From Streptomyces sp. DHE7-1 (lineage in GTDB: Bacteria > Actinomycetota > Actinomycetes > Streptomycetales > Streptomycetaceae): a DNA stretch of 64,000 nt. The position numbers were made by a program, and so were the translations under genes. Within the stretch, counting starts at the first letter, position 1. Each line of letters starts with the position of its first letter. The notes under the pieces were generated by a model. The model had not been told where the DNA came from. It made no database searches and saw nothing but the letters and a program-made list of their open reading frames with translations. The stretch lies in NCBI GenBank assembly GCA_016432725.1, contig JACJDG010000003.1, forward strand, positions 5,238,001-5,302,000, written 5' to 3'. Below are positions 53,072 through 62,511 of the stretch, one piece after another.

Positions 53072-54507
53072 ATGACCACCACTGTTGAGACCGCGACGGC
53101 TACGGGCCGCGTCGCCCGGGTCATCGGCCCGGTCGTCGACGTGGAGTTCCCCGTCGACGCGATGCCGGACATCTACAACGCCCTTCACGTCGAGGTGGCC
53201 GACCCGGCCAAGGCCGGCGAGAAGAAGACGCTGACCCTGGAGGTCGCCCAGCACCTGGGTGACGGCCTGGTCCGCACCATCTCCATGCAGCCCACCGACG
53301 GTCTGGTCCGCCAGGCCCCGGTCGTCGACACCGGCAACTCCATCACGGTGCCGGTCGGCGACTTCACCAAGGGCAAGGTGTTCAACACCCTCGGTGAGGT
53401 CCTGAACGTCGACGAGCAGTACGACGGCGAGCGCTGGGGCATCCACCGCAAGGCCCCGAACTTCGACGAGCTCGAGTCGAAGACCGAGATGTTCGAGACC
53501 GGCGTCAAGGTCATCGACCTGCTGACCCCGTACGTCAAGGGCGGCAAGATCGGTCTGTTCGGCGGTGCCGGCGTCGGCAAGACGGTGCTCATCCAGGAGA
53601 TGATCTACCGTGTCGCCAACAACCACGACGGTGTCTCCGTGTTCGCCGGTGTCGGTGAGCGCACCCGTGAGGGCAACGACCTGATCGAGGAGATGTCGGA
53701 CTCCGGCGTCATCGACAAGACCGCTCTGGTCTTCGGTCAGATGGACGAGCCCCGGGCACCCGTCTGCGCGTCGCGCTGGCCGGCCTCACCATGGCCGAGT
53801 ACTTCCGTGACGTCCAGAAGCAGGACGTGCTGTTCTTCATCGACAACATCTTCCGCTTCACGCAGGCCGGTTCCGAGGTCTCCACCCTGCTCGGCCGTAT
53901 GCCGTCCGCGGTGGGTTACCAGCCGAACCTGGCCGACGAGATGGGTCTCCTCCAGGAGCGCATCACGTCGACCCGCGGTCACTCGATCACCTCGATGCAG
54001 GCGATCTACGTCCCCGCCGACGACCTGACCGACCCGGCCCCGGCGACCACCTTCGCCCACCTCGACGCGACGACGGTTCTCTCCCGTCCGATCTCCGAGA
54101 AGGGCATCTACCCGGCCGTGGACCCGCTGGACTCCACGTCCCGGATCCTGGACCCGCGCTACATCGCCGCGGATCACTACAACGCGGCCATGCGCGTGAA
54201 GACGATCCTGCAGAAGTACAAGGACCTCCAGGACATCATCGCGATCCTCGGTATCGACGAGCTCGGCGAGGAGGACAAGCTCGTCGTCCACCGTGCCCGT
54301 CGCGTGGAGCGCTTCCTGTCCCAGAACACCCACGTCGCCAAGCAGTTCACCGGCGTGGACGGTTCGGACGTGCCGCTGGACGAGTCGATCGCGGCGTTCA
54401 ACGCGATCTGCGACGGCGAGTACGACCACTTCCCGGAGCAGGCGTTCTTCATGTGCGGTGGTCTTGAGGACCTCAAGAACAACGCCAAGGAGCTGGGCGT
54501 CTCCTGA
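53072..54507 (+). CDS. atpD: ATP synthase subunit beta (one frameshift)
   Basis: Catalytic subunit. ATG 53072: MTTTVETATATGRVARVIGP. P loop LFGGAGVGKTVLIQEMIYRV, then ALVFGQMDEP where one C is missing at 50-base-distance-independent position 53750-53753 (CCCC for CCCCC). The next frame resumes TRLRVALAGLTMAEYF and continues VLFFIDNIFRFTQAGSEVST, GRMPSAVGYQPNLADEMG and EGEYDHFPEQAFFMCGGLED read in part at the end. The repaired product has 478 residues. As with alpha, a genuine null mutation here is very unlikely. Confidence 0.95.
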
Positions 54508-54617
54508 GCCCCGTGCTCTCGGTGAGGGGGCGGGTGCGTCCCGCCCCTCACCCACGCCCCCTAGAATTGACCCCAACACCCGGCACCCCCGCCGGGTGGT
54601 GACCCGAGGAGCCACCC

Positions 54618-54995
54618 TTGGCTGCTGAGCTGCACGTCGAGCTGGTCGCCGCCGACCGCCAGGTCTGGTCCGGCGAGGCCACCCTGGTCGTCGCGCGCAC
54701 CACGTCCGGCGACATCGGCGTCATGCCCGGTCACCAGCCGCTGCTCGGTGTGCTGGAGTCGGGCCCGGTGACCATCCGTACGAGTGATGGTGGAACGGTC
54801 GTCGCCGCGGTGCACGGCGGTTTCATCTCGTTCGCCGACAACAAGCTGTCGCTGCTGGCCGAGATCGCCGAGCTGTCGGACGAGATCGATGTCCAGCGCA
54901 CGGAGCGCGAGCTCGAGCGCGCGAAGGCGGAGGACGACGCGGAGGCAGAGCGCCGCGCCGACGTCCGTCTGCGGGCGGCGACGGCGGCGCGTTGA
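54618..54995 (+). CDS. atpC: ATP synthase subunit epsilon
   Basis: Rotor subunit that also inhibits ATP hydrolysis. TTG 54618 gives 125 residues: LHVELVAADRQVWSGEATLV, RTTSGDIGVMPGHQPLLGVL (beta-barrel domain), then a C-terminal helical hairpin ELSDEIDVQRTERELERAKA. It is the last gene of the operon, 110 bp after atpD, and a strong hairpin follows. Confidence 0.95.
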   Translation: MAAELHVELVAADRQVWSGEATLVVARTTSGDIGVMPGHQPLLGVLESGPVTIRTSDGGTVVAAVHGGFISFADNKLSLLAEIAELSDEIDVQRTERELERAKAEDDAEAERRADVRLRAATAAR

Positions 54996-55020
54996 TCCAG
55001 CGCGCGGTGTGATGACGTCA

Positions 55021-55067
55021 CTCAGCCGCGGTCGGTCCGGAGCAATCCGGTACCGACCGCGGCTGAG
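55021..55067 (+). terminator. Terminator of the atp operon
   Basis: CTCAGCCGCGGTCGGT (55021-55036) pairs perfectly over 16 bases with ACCGACCGCGGCTGAG (55052-55067), with a 15-base loop. A TTTTTT run occurs about 12 bases further on. Confidence 0.85.
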
Positions 55068-55148
55068 GCAGATGTGGGTGTTTTTTCGGTTTCATTACTC
55101 AGTTGTTAGCGCAGTGACACTGTTCGGGAGACGAGGAGGTCGGTGCCG

Positions 55149-55595
55149 ATGGTCCTCGCTCTGACTGTGTGCGGGATCGTGGTCTTGCTCGTGGTGGTGG
55201 GACTGTTCCTGTTCGGCCTGCGCCGCAGACTGATCCAGCGCTCCGGCGGAACCTTCGACTGTTCGCTGCGCTGGGACGTGCCCGAGAAGCCGGACGCCGG
55301 CGGCAAGGGCTGGAGCTACGGCGTCGCCCGCTACAACGGAGACCGGATCGAGTGGTACCGGGTCTTCTCCTACGCCCTGCGCCCGCGCCGTGTCATGGAG
55401 CGCGCCGCCATCGAGGTGGCCGGCCGCCGGCTCCCGGAGGGCGAGGAGGAACTGGCGCTGCTCTCCGACGCGGTGATCCTCGCCTGCACGCACCGCGGCA
55501 CGCGCCTCGAACTGGCGATGAGCGAAGACGCGCTGACCGGATTCCTCGCCTGGCTGGAAGCGGCCCCGCCCGGTCAGCGGGTGAACGTGGCGTAG
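55149..55595 (+). CDS. DUF2550 membrane protein
   Basis: A 148-residue protein conserved after atpC in actinobacteria. One N-terminal membrane helix (LTVCGIVVLLVVVGLFLFGL) precedes RRRLIQRSGGTFDCSLRWDV, YGVARYNGDRIEWYRVFSYA, RVMERAAIEVAGRRLPEGEE and LSEDALTGFLAWLE-like end residues. Its role is unknown. I use ATG 55149; GTG 55143 is an alternative. The invariant position behind the atp genes suggests a linked envelope or bioenergetic role, but nothing in the sequence proves that. Confidence 0.85.
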   Translation: MVLALTVCGIVVLLVVVGLFLFGLRRRLIQRSGGTFDCSLRWDVPEKPDAGGKGWSYGVARYNGDRIEWYRVFSYALRPRRVMERAAIEVAGRRLPEGEEELALLSDAVILACTHRGTRLELAMSEDALTGFLAWLEAAPPGQRVNVA

Positions 55596-55640
55596 CCGCG
55601 TTCACCCGCTGTGTGGGGGTCCCCGGACGATGTCCGGGGG
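55576..55640. terminator. Double hairpin between convergent DUF2550 and chitinase genes
   Basis: AGCGGGTGAACG (55576-55587) pairs perfectly with CGTTCACCCGCT (55599-55610), spanning the DUF2550 stop codon. CCCCGGAC (55621-55628) pairs with GTCCGGGG (55632-55639). Together they would stop transcription from both sides. Confidence 0.8.
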
Positions 55641-55663
55641 AGCGTCGGTGTGGCTCGGGTGCT

Positions 55664-57484
<1,821 letters not shown>

Positions 57485-57559
57485 GCTGCGCCTCCCTCTT
57501 CGTTGGGGGTGTCAGGGGCATGACTGAGCCTTCACGCCCACGGTGCCGCGAGAATAGAA

Positions 57560-57593
57560 AGGTCTGGACCACGTGGTCAATAGGTCTGGACCA
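57560..57593 (-). promoter_or_regulatory. Paired 12-bp chitinase-type repeats (DasR/dre-like sites)
   Basis: On the minus strand TGGTCCAGACCT occurs twice (57593-57582 and 57571-57560), 22 bp apart, about 80-110 bp before the chitinase start. It is the direct repeat described for Streptomyces chitinase promoters and is close to the DasR operator consensus (ACTGGTCTAGACCACT). It points to control by chitin-derived amino sugars. Confidence 0.82.
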
Positions 57594-57739
57594 CTTGGTA
57601 CGCGGCTCCGTCCGCATCCCCAACTCCTGTGCCGGCACCACGGCTTGCCTCCGGTGGAGGGGCTCCGGCTTCTCCGGTGGACGGCTGACGTGCGCCTTCC
57701 CCCGGCGGCCGGCCGTCCGGGCGGCCCCGGAAGAACGGC

Positions 57740-57778
57740 GCGGCCCGCGCCCTCCACGAGTGGAAGGACGCGGGCCGC
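57740..57778 (-). terminator. Terminator after the adenosyltransferase gene
   Basis: GCGGCCCGCG (57740-57749) pairs with CGCGGGCCGC (57769-57778), and the inner CCTCCAC can pair with GTGGAAGG. It lies just downstream of the minus-strand adenosyltransferase stop. Confidence 0.75.
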
Positions 57779-57813
57779 GGAAGTCGGGCCTCGCCGGTCG
57801 CCCGGCCGTACGG

Positions 57814-58386
57814 CTAGCGCTCCCCGCCCGGTACCCACAGCACGTCGCCGGTCTCCTTGTTCGCCGTCCGGGCCAGGATGAAGAGCAGGTCGGACAGGCG
57901 GTTCAGGTAGGTCGCGGTCAGCGGGTTCATCACCTCGCCGTGCGCCTCCAGCGCCGCCCAGGTGGAGCGCTCGGCCCGGCGGACCACCGTGCACGCCTGG
58001 TGCAGCAGGGCGGCGCCGGCGGTGCCACCGGGGAGGATGAAGGAGCGCAGCTTCTCCAGCCGCTCGTTGAAGCGGTCGCAGTCCGCCTCCAGCCGGTCGA
58101 TGTAGAACTGCTCGACCCGCAGCGGCGGGAACTCCGGGTTCTCCTTCACCGGCGTCGACAGGTCGGCACCCACGTCGAACAGGTCGTTCTGGACGCGGGT
58201 GAGCACCTCGACGACCTCCGCGTCCAGGCCGCCCAGCGCGATCGCCGTGCCGAGCACCGCGTTCGCCTCGTTGGCGTCGGCGTACGCCGAGATCCTGAGG
58301 TCCGTCTTGGCGACCCTGCTCATGTCGCCGAGGGCGGTGGTGCCCTGGTCGCCGGTCCTGGTGTAGATGCGCGTCAGATTGACCAT
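57814..58386 (-). CDS. pduO: ATP:cob(I)alamin adenosyltransferase, PduO type
   Basis: Transfers the adenosyl group of ATP to cob(I)alamin to give coenzyme B12. 190 residues with the PduO signatures: TRIYTRTGDQGTTALGD (ATP loop), RVAKTDLRISAYADANEANA, RLEKLRSFILPGGTAGAALL, VVRRAERSTW and NRLSDLLFILARTANKE. This family is trimeric and distinct from CobA. It ends before a good terminator and is 14 bp after the ABC permease gene on the same strand, so it may be co-transcribed from the ABC promoter. Confidence 0.93.
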   Translation of the reverse strand: MVNLTRIYTRTGDQGTTALGDMSRVAKTDLRISAYADANEANAVLGTAIALGGLDAEVVEVLTRVQNDLFDVGADLSTPVKENPEFPPLRVEQFYIDRLEADCDRFNERLEKLRSFILPGGTAGAALLHQACTVVRRAERSTWAALEAHGEVMNPLTATYLNRLSDLLFILARTANKETGDVLWVPGGER

Positions 58387-58399
58387 GCGACCAGCGTAG

Positions 58400-59149
58400 T
58401 TACGCTCCGGCCGTCCGGAAGACGCGTGTGCCCACCGTCACGGTCAGCACGGCGAAACCGACCGCGACGAGACCGCCGTACAGCATGTGCGCGCTCGCGT
58501 ACCGGCCGACGTAGGCGTCGCGGACGGCGTCCACCAGATAGCGGAACGGCACGCAGTGCGAGAGCGCGTCCAGCCAGGCCGGCGCGAGCGTCATCGGGAG
58601 CATCAGGCCGGACAGCAGCATCGACGGCATCGACACCGCGTTGATCAGCGGCCCGAACTCCTGCGGGGTGCGCACCTTCATCGCCAGCGCGTACGACAGC
58701 GAGGCCAGTGACACGGTGAGCAGGGCGACGAAGGCGAAGCCGATGAGGACGCCCGGCAGCGGCGCGCGCAGGCCCATCACCAGCGCTGCCAGCACCAGCA
58801 GCACCGCCTGGAGGACGAAGACCGTGGCATCCCGCAGGACCCGGCCGAGGAGCAGGGCGAGACGGCTGACCGGGGTCACCCGCATCCGCTCCAGCACCCC
58901 CTGGGCGTTCTCCATGATGACGGTGAAGCCCGCGAACAGGGCGCCGAACAGGCCGAGCTGGAGCAGCAGCCCGGGCACCAGCATCTGCCAGGAGCTGCCC
59001 CCACCGCCCAGTGGCAGACCGGTGAGCAGCGGGCCGAAGAAGAGGAGGTACAGCAGAGGCGTCAGTACACCGAAGAGCAGGGCGAAACGCGAGCGCAGGG
59101 ACTGGCGGAGATAGCGGCCGTAGACGAGGGCCGTGTCGTGCAGCAGCAT
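58400..59149 (-). CDS. ABC-2 type drug-export permease (DrrB-like)
   Basis: 249 residues with six hydrophobic segments: FALLFGVLTPLLYLLFFGPL, MLVPGLLLQLGLFGALFAGF, ATVFVLQAVLLVLAALVMGL, GFAFVALLTVSLASLSYALA, and SMPSMLLSGLMLPMTLAPA. The signature after segment two is ENAQGVLERMRVTPVSRLAL, typical of DrrB-like permeases. It follows the ATPase gene by 9 bp. Together they form an exporter, probably of hydrophobic compounds, under the divergent TetR repressor. Substrate cannot be told from sequence. Confidence 0.9.
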   Translation of the reverse strand: MLLHDTALVYGRYLRQSLRSRFALLFGVLTPLLYLLFFGPLLTGLPLGGGGSSWQMLVPGLLLQLGLFGALFAGFTVIMENAQGVLERMRVTPVSRLALLLGRVLRDATVFVLQAVLLVLAALVMGLRAPLPGVLIGFAFVALLTVSLASLSYALAMKVRTPQEFGPLINAVSMPSMLLSGLMLPMTLAPAWLDALSHCVPFRYLVDAVRDAYVGRYASAHMLYGGLVAVGFAVLTVTVGTRVFRTAGA

Positions 59150-59158
59150 GCGGGCGTC

Positions 59159-59941
59159 CTATACGGCGACGGGGGCGGTGTCGGCCGGGGCGGGACCGCG
59201 GCCGGTGATGGCGAGGAAGGTGTCCTGGAGGGTGGCGTCGATCGAGCCGCCGTGCGCCAGCTTGAGCGCGCCGGGCGTGCCGTCGGCCACCACGACACCC
59301 TGGTCGACCACGACCAGGCGGTCGGCGAGGGCGTCGGCCTCGTCCAGGTAGTGGGTGGTCAGGCAGACGGTCGTGCCGTGCCGGTCGCGCAGCCCGCGGA
59401 CCAGGTCCCACAGGTCGGCGCGGCTGCCGGGGTCGAGGCCGGTCGTCGGCTCGTCCAGGAACAGCACCTTCGGGCGGTGGGTGAGCGCCATCGCGATGTC
59501 GAGGCGGCGCCGCTGGCCACCGGAGAGCGCGGCCGTCCTGCGGTCGAGCAGGGCGGTGAGGTCCAGTTCGCGGGCGAGTTCGGCGGTGCGCCGGACCGCC
59601 TCGGCCTTCGGCAGGCGGTACATCCGTGCCTGGGTGACCAGCTCCTCCCGGACGGTGATCTGCGGGTCGACCCCGCCGGACTGGGCGACGTATCCGGAGA
59701 CCTGGCGCACCCCGCCCGGATCGCTGGCCAGGTCGTGCCCGGCGACGGTCGCCGCGCCCCCGGTGGGCCTCAGCAGGGTGGTGAGCATCCGCAGGGTGGT
59801 GGTCTTGCCGGCGCCGTTGGGTCCGAGGAGGCCGAGGATCTCGCCCTCCCGCACGGCGAGGTCGACACACCGTACGGCCTCCACCGGGCCGGCTTTCGTC
59901 TGGAAGGTGCGGGCCAGGCCGGCCGCGCTGATGACTGCCAT
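59159..59941 (-). CDS. ABC transporter ATP-binding protein (DrrA-like)
   Basis: 260 residues from ATG 59941: GLARTFQTKAGPVEAVRCVD, Walker A LGLLGPNGAGKTTTLRMLTT, Q loop SGYVAQSGGVDPQ, signature LSGGQRRRLDIAMALTHRPK, Walker B VLFLDEPTTGLDP and H loop CLTTHYLDEADALADR. The C-terminal tail (DATLQDTFLAITGRGP) is the DrrA-type regulatory end. It partners the permease downstream. A longer frame to 59986 lacks a good ribosome site. Divergent from the TetR gene with an 80-bp shared promoter region. Confidence 0.93.
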   Translation of the reverse strand: MAVISAAGLARTFQTKAGPVEAVRCVDLAVREGEILGLLGPNGAGKTTTLRMLTTLLRPTGGAATVAGHDLASDPGGVRQVSGYVAQSGGVDPQITVREELVTQARMYRLPKAEAVRRTAELARELDLTALLDRRTAALSGGQRRRLDIAMALTHRPKVLFLDEPTTGLDPGSRADLWDLVRGLRDRHGTTVCLTTHYLDEADALADRLVVVDQGVVVADGTPGALKLAHGGSIDATLQDTFLAITGRGPAPADTAPVAV

Positions 59942-59978
59942 GGCGAAGAGAAAAACAGAGTCCCTGAAATTTTGCAAT

Positions 59979-60000
59979 GACCCCAAGTTTTTATCGGGTC
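59979..60000. promoter_or_regulatory. Candidate TetR operator between divergent ABC and TetR genes
   Basis: GACCC (59979-59983) and GGGTC (59996-60000) form an inverted repeat around an AT-rich centre (AAGTTTTTAT), between the divergent genes. TetR-family repressors commonly bind such sites. The repeat is short, so confidence is modest. Confidence 0.4.
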
Positions 60001-60021
60001 CAGCGAAGCTAGGATGCGGGC

Positions 60022-60662
60022 ATGGCTGAGGGGCTCAGGGAGCGGAAGAAACGGCAGACCAGGCAGTACATCTCGGATGTCGCCACGGGGCTGTTCGTCG
60101 AGCGCGGGTTCGACGCGGTGACGGTCGCGGAGATCGCCGAGGCGGCCGACGTCTCCGTCAACACCGTCTACAACTACTTCCCGGCCAAGGAAGACCTGTT
60201 CTTCGACCGCTCCGCCGGTGTGACCGACCGGCTGGCCCGCTGGGTGCGCGGCCGCCCGGCGGGCGAGTCGGCGGTCGCCGCGGTGCTGCGCGAACTGCGC
60301 GAGGAGGTCGAGGCCGTGTCCCCGCGGGTCGGGCTCATCCCGGGTACGCCGCCTTCATGAGGGTCATCGAGGAGGCCCCCGCGCTGCGCTCCCGGCTGTG
60401 GGGCATCGCCCAGGAGGTGCAGTCCACCCTGGAGCGGGAGCTGCGCGAGGAGACCGGCGCCGCGGACGCCGACGACCTGCCGCATCTGATGGCCGGCCAG
60501 ATCGCCTGGGCGCACAGTACGGTCATGGCGGTCATCGGCCGCGAGATGGTCCGGGGGCGCGATCCGCGCGATGTCTCGCGGGAGGTGCTCGCCCTCCTCG
60601 ACGACATCGAGGACCTGCTGAGCGAGCAGGTCCTCACGTACGCGGTGCGCCCCGGGGCCTGA
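60022..60662 (+). CDS. TetR-family repressor (one frameshift)
   Basis: ATG 60022 starts MAEGLRERKKRQTRQYISDV. The helix-turn-helix is clear: ATGLFVERGFDAVTVAEIAE, AADVSVNTVYNYFPAKEDLF. The ligand domain is split by a missing G in CCGGGTAC near 60342-60344. The second frame gives AFMRVIEEAPALRSRLWGIA, AHSTVMAVIGREMVRGRD and LLDDIEDLLSEQVLTY. The repaired product has 213 residues, a normal length. It is divergent from the ABC exporter genes and presumably represses them until the exported drug binds. Confidence 0.88.
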
Positions 60663-60689
60663 GCGGCCCGGGCCCCGGAGGGCTCCGCG

Positions 60690-61673
60690 TCAGCCGATGG
60701 CGATGCGCGGGTGGGCGGCGGGCCGGATCCAGGACATGATGCCGTCCATCGTGGCGCGCGGCACCGACACACAGCCGGCCGTCGCCCCCGATCCGTTGAC
60801 GTGCAGGAAGATCCCCGCACCCCGGCCCGGGGTGGCCGGCCACCGGTTGAAGTTGACGACGAGGGCCTTGGCGTACTGGGTCGGGTAGTTGACCAGGTGC
60901 TCGCTGCCCCGGTCGCCGGACTCCGTGAGCGGGAAGTCGGCGCCCGCCTCGCCGTGCATCGAGTTGTAGTACTTCGACTCGGGGTCCTCCACCCACCAGT
61001 CGTCGGAACCGACCACGTGGTACGGCATGCTCGTGCCGCCCGCCTGGACGCCGAACCCCTCGGTGACGGTGTAGGTCCCGGACGGCGTGGTGTACGTGCC
61101 CTGCCGCCGGGTCGCCCCGTTCGTCACGCCGTTCGACCCGACCCGCCCGGCACTCGTGCCGAACTGCGCCTTCCAGCCGGAGGCTCCCTTGGCCCAGGCC
61201 GTGACCGTGGCGTAGGAGCCGCTCGCCTTGACGGTGATGATCTGGGTGGCGTCGCCGACCTCGACCGGGACGGGGAAGTCGGGCGCGCTCGCGACGCCCG
61301 GGCTCCCCGTGCCCGCGCCGGAAGCGCCGCCGGAACGGGCGGGGGCGCCGGAGGCGGAGGGCGTCCCGTCCGAGGAGGCACGGCTGCTCGGTCCGGCCGA
61401 AGCGGACGACGTGGCGGATGTCGAAGCGGTGGCGGATGCCGACGCGGACGCGGACGCGCTCGCCGACCCGGTGGCCGAGGCACCCGGCGTGACGGTGGCC
61501 TCGGCGGCGACCTGCTCGGCCGGGCCGGCGTCGGCGTCGCCGCTTCCGCAGCCCGCTACGAGGAGCAGTGCACCGCCTGCCGCGGCCGTGGCGAGGAGCC
61601 TGCGGGTGCGGGCCGGGGCGGGCCGGGAGGCGAGCGGAGCGAAGGACTCGGGCAGCACGAAGTGACCCTTCAT
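60690..61673 (-). CDS. L,D-transpeptidase-like lipoprotein
   Basis: 327 residues. A basic N-terminus and hydrophobic stretch end in a lipobox (ALLLVAGCGSG), so it is a lipoprotein. A long Ser/Ala/Thr/Gly linker (about 45-120) follows. The catalytic YkuD-like domain has QIITVKASGSYATVTAWAKG, QGTYTTPSGTYTVTEGFGVQ, YYNSMHGEAGADFPL and GIFLHVNGSGATAGCVSVPR with the active-site His and Cys. L,D-transpeptidases make 3-3 crosslinks in peptidoglycan. The motif is variant (T-A-G-C-V rather than S/T-H-G-C-h), so activity is likely but not certain. It is 52 bp after the MmpS-like gene on the same strand. Confidence 0.85.
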   Translation of the reverse strand: MKGHFVLPESFAPLASRPAPARTRRLLATAAAGGALLLVAGCGSGDADAGPAEQVAAEATVTPGASATGSASASASASASATASTSATSSASAGPSSRASSDGTPSASGAPARSGGASGAGTGSPGVASAPDFPVPVEVGDATQIITVKASGSYATVTAWAKGASGWKAQFGTSAGRVGSNGVTNGATRRQGTYTTPSGTYTVTEGFGVQAGGTSMPYHVVGSDDWWVEDPESKYYNSMHGEAGADFPLTESGDRGSEHLVNYPTQYAKALVVNFNRWPATPGRGAGIFLHVNGSGATAGCVSVPRATMDGIMSWIRPAAHPRIAIG

Positions 61674-61725
61674 CGAGGTGAGGGTGGGGCGGGCGGGGGA
61701 GGGGCGGGCGTCCGACGCGAGGGGC

Positions 61726-62265
61726 TCAGCCCTGCTTCGGGCCCTCCGGGGCGGGCAGGGAGCCGGAGCAGGTGGCGCGGCCGAAGTTCCCGCTGGCGGT
61801 CGCGCTCTGGACGTGGTGGCCGCGGACGGCGAGCGCGCAGTGCGCGGTGCCGCCGTCCTCGCCGAGCACGATGCTGATGAGCGGGTCCCGGCCGACCGGA
61901 ACCTCGACGGTCCGGTGCCAGGGCAGCCGGGCGCCCCGGACCACGGTGGCCGTCCCCGACTCGCTGCGGGCCTGGAAGGTGAGGTCGGCGGTGCCGGTGC
62001 CGGTCACCTCGTAGGTGACGGAGGCGGTGGGCGTCCGGTGCCGGGCCGGAGAGGAGTCCTCGTCGCCGTCCAGGACGCCGTACAGCACGAGCCCGGTGCA
62101 CGCGGCCAGCACGCCACCGGCGACGAGCAGGCCGGCCCGGTCCGGACGGCGTCCGGCGGCCGCGGGCGACGGGTCCGTCTCTGGTTTGCCCGCGGATTCC
62201 ACGCTTTCTTCAGCGGTTTCCGAATTCTCCTCGGAGGATTCCGCCGACGGCTTTTCCACGCCCAT
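61726..62265 (-). CDS. MmpS-like membrane-anchored protein
   Basis: 179 residues from ATG 62265, behind GAAAGGGA. A hydrophilic, Glu/Ser-rich N-terminus precedes one membrane helix (AGLLVAGGVLAACTGLVLYG). The outer domain has VTYEVTGTGTADLTFQARSE, ARLPWHRTVEVPVGRDPLIS and CALAVRGHHVQSATASGNFG with two Cys that can form a disulfide. It resembles the MmpS accessory family that works with MmpL-type transporters in mycobacteria, although no MmpL gene is adjacent. The downstream L,D-transpeptidase gene suggests an envelope role. The 246 bp up to the next gene (62266-62511) hold divergent promoters without clear motifs. Confidence 0.78.
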   Translation of the reverse strand: MGVEKPSAESSEENSETAEESVESAGKPETDPSPAAAGRRPDRAGLLVAGGVLAACTGLVLYGVLDGDEDSSPARHRTPTASVTYEVTGTGTADLTFQARSESGTATVVRGARLPWHRTVEVPVGRDPLISIVLGEDGGTAHCALAVRGHHVQSATASGNFGRATCSGSLPAPEGPKQG

Positions 62266-62511
62266 GAACAATCCCTTTCAGCTCCGGAACCGGCCCCTTA
62301 TACGTGATGGCGCGCGACGGCCGCAAGCGGGCGGACAAACCGGGCGGAGAAATCCAGCGAGGGGCGGATTGTCGGACTTGCGAGCTCACTTGACACAGCA
62401 TCACCCGGGTGATTAGAACCGCGGCGCCGCTACGTCTGACCTGGCTCTTCTTCGGAGTCTTGTGTGCACGTTGCCGGTTTTTACGACGTGAAACTCGAAG
62501 AAAGGGTTGTG

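Noticed and set aside
50858..53626. A 922-codon minus-strand frame opposite atpA, atpG and atpD
   Set aside because: It spans three conserved essential genes and has only antisense composition.
50950..53753. Programmed frameshifting in atpA and atpD
   Set aside because: No slippery heptamer or downstream structure, and the same one-base losses occur at unrelated genes and in a tRNA.
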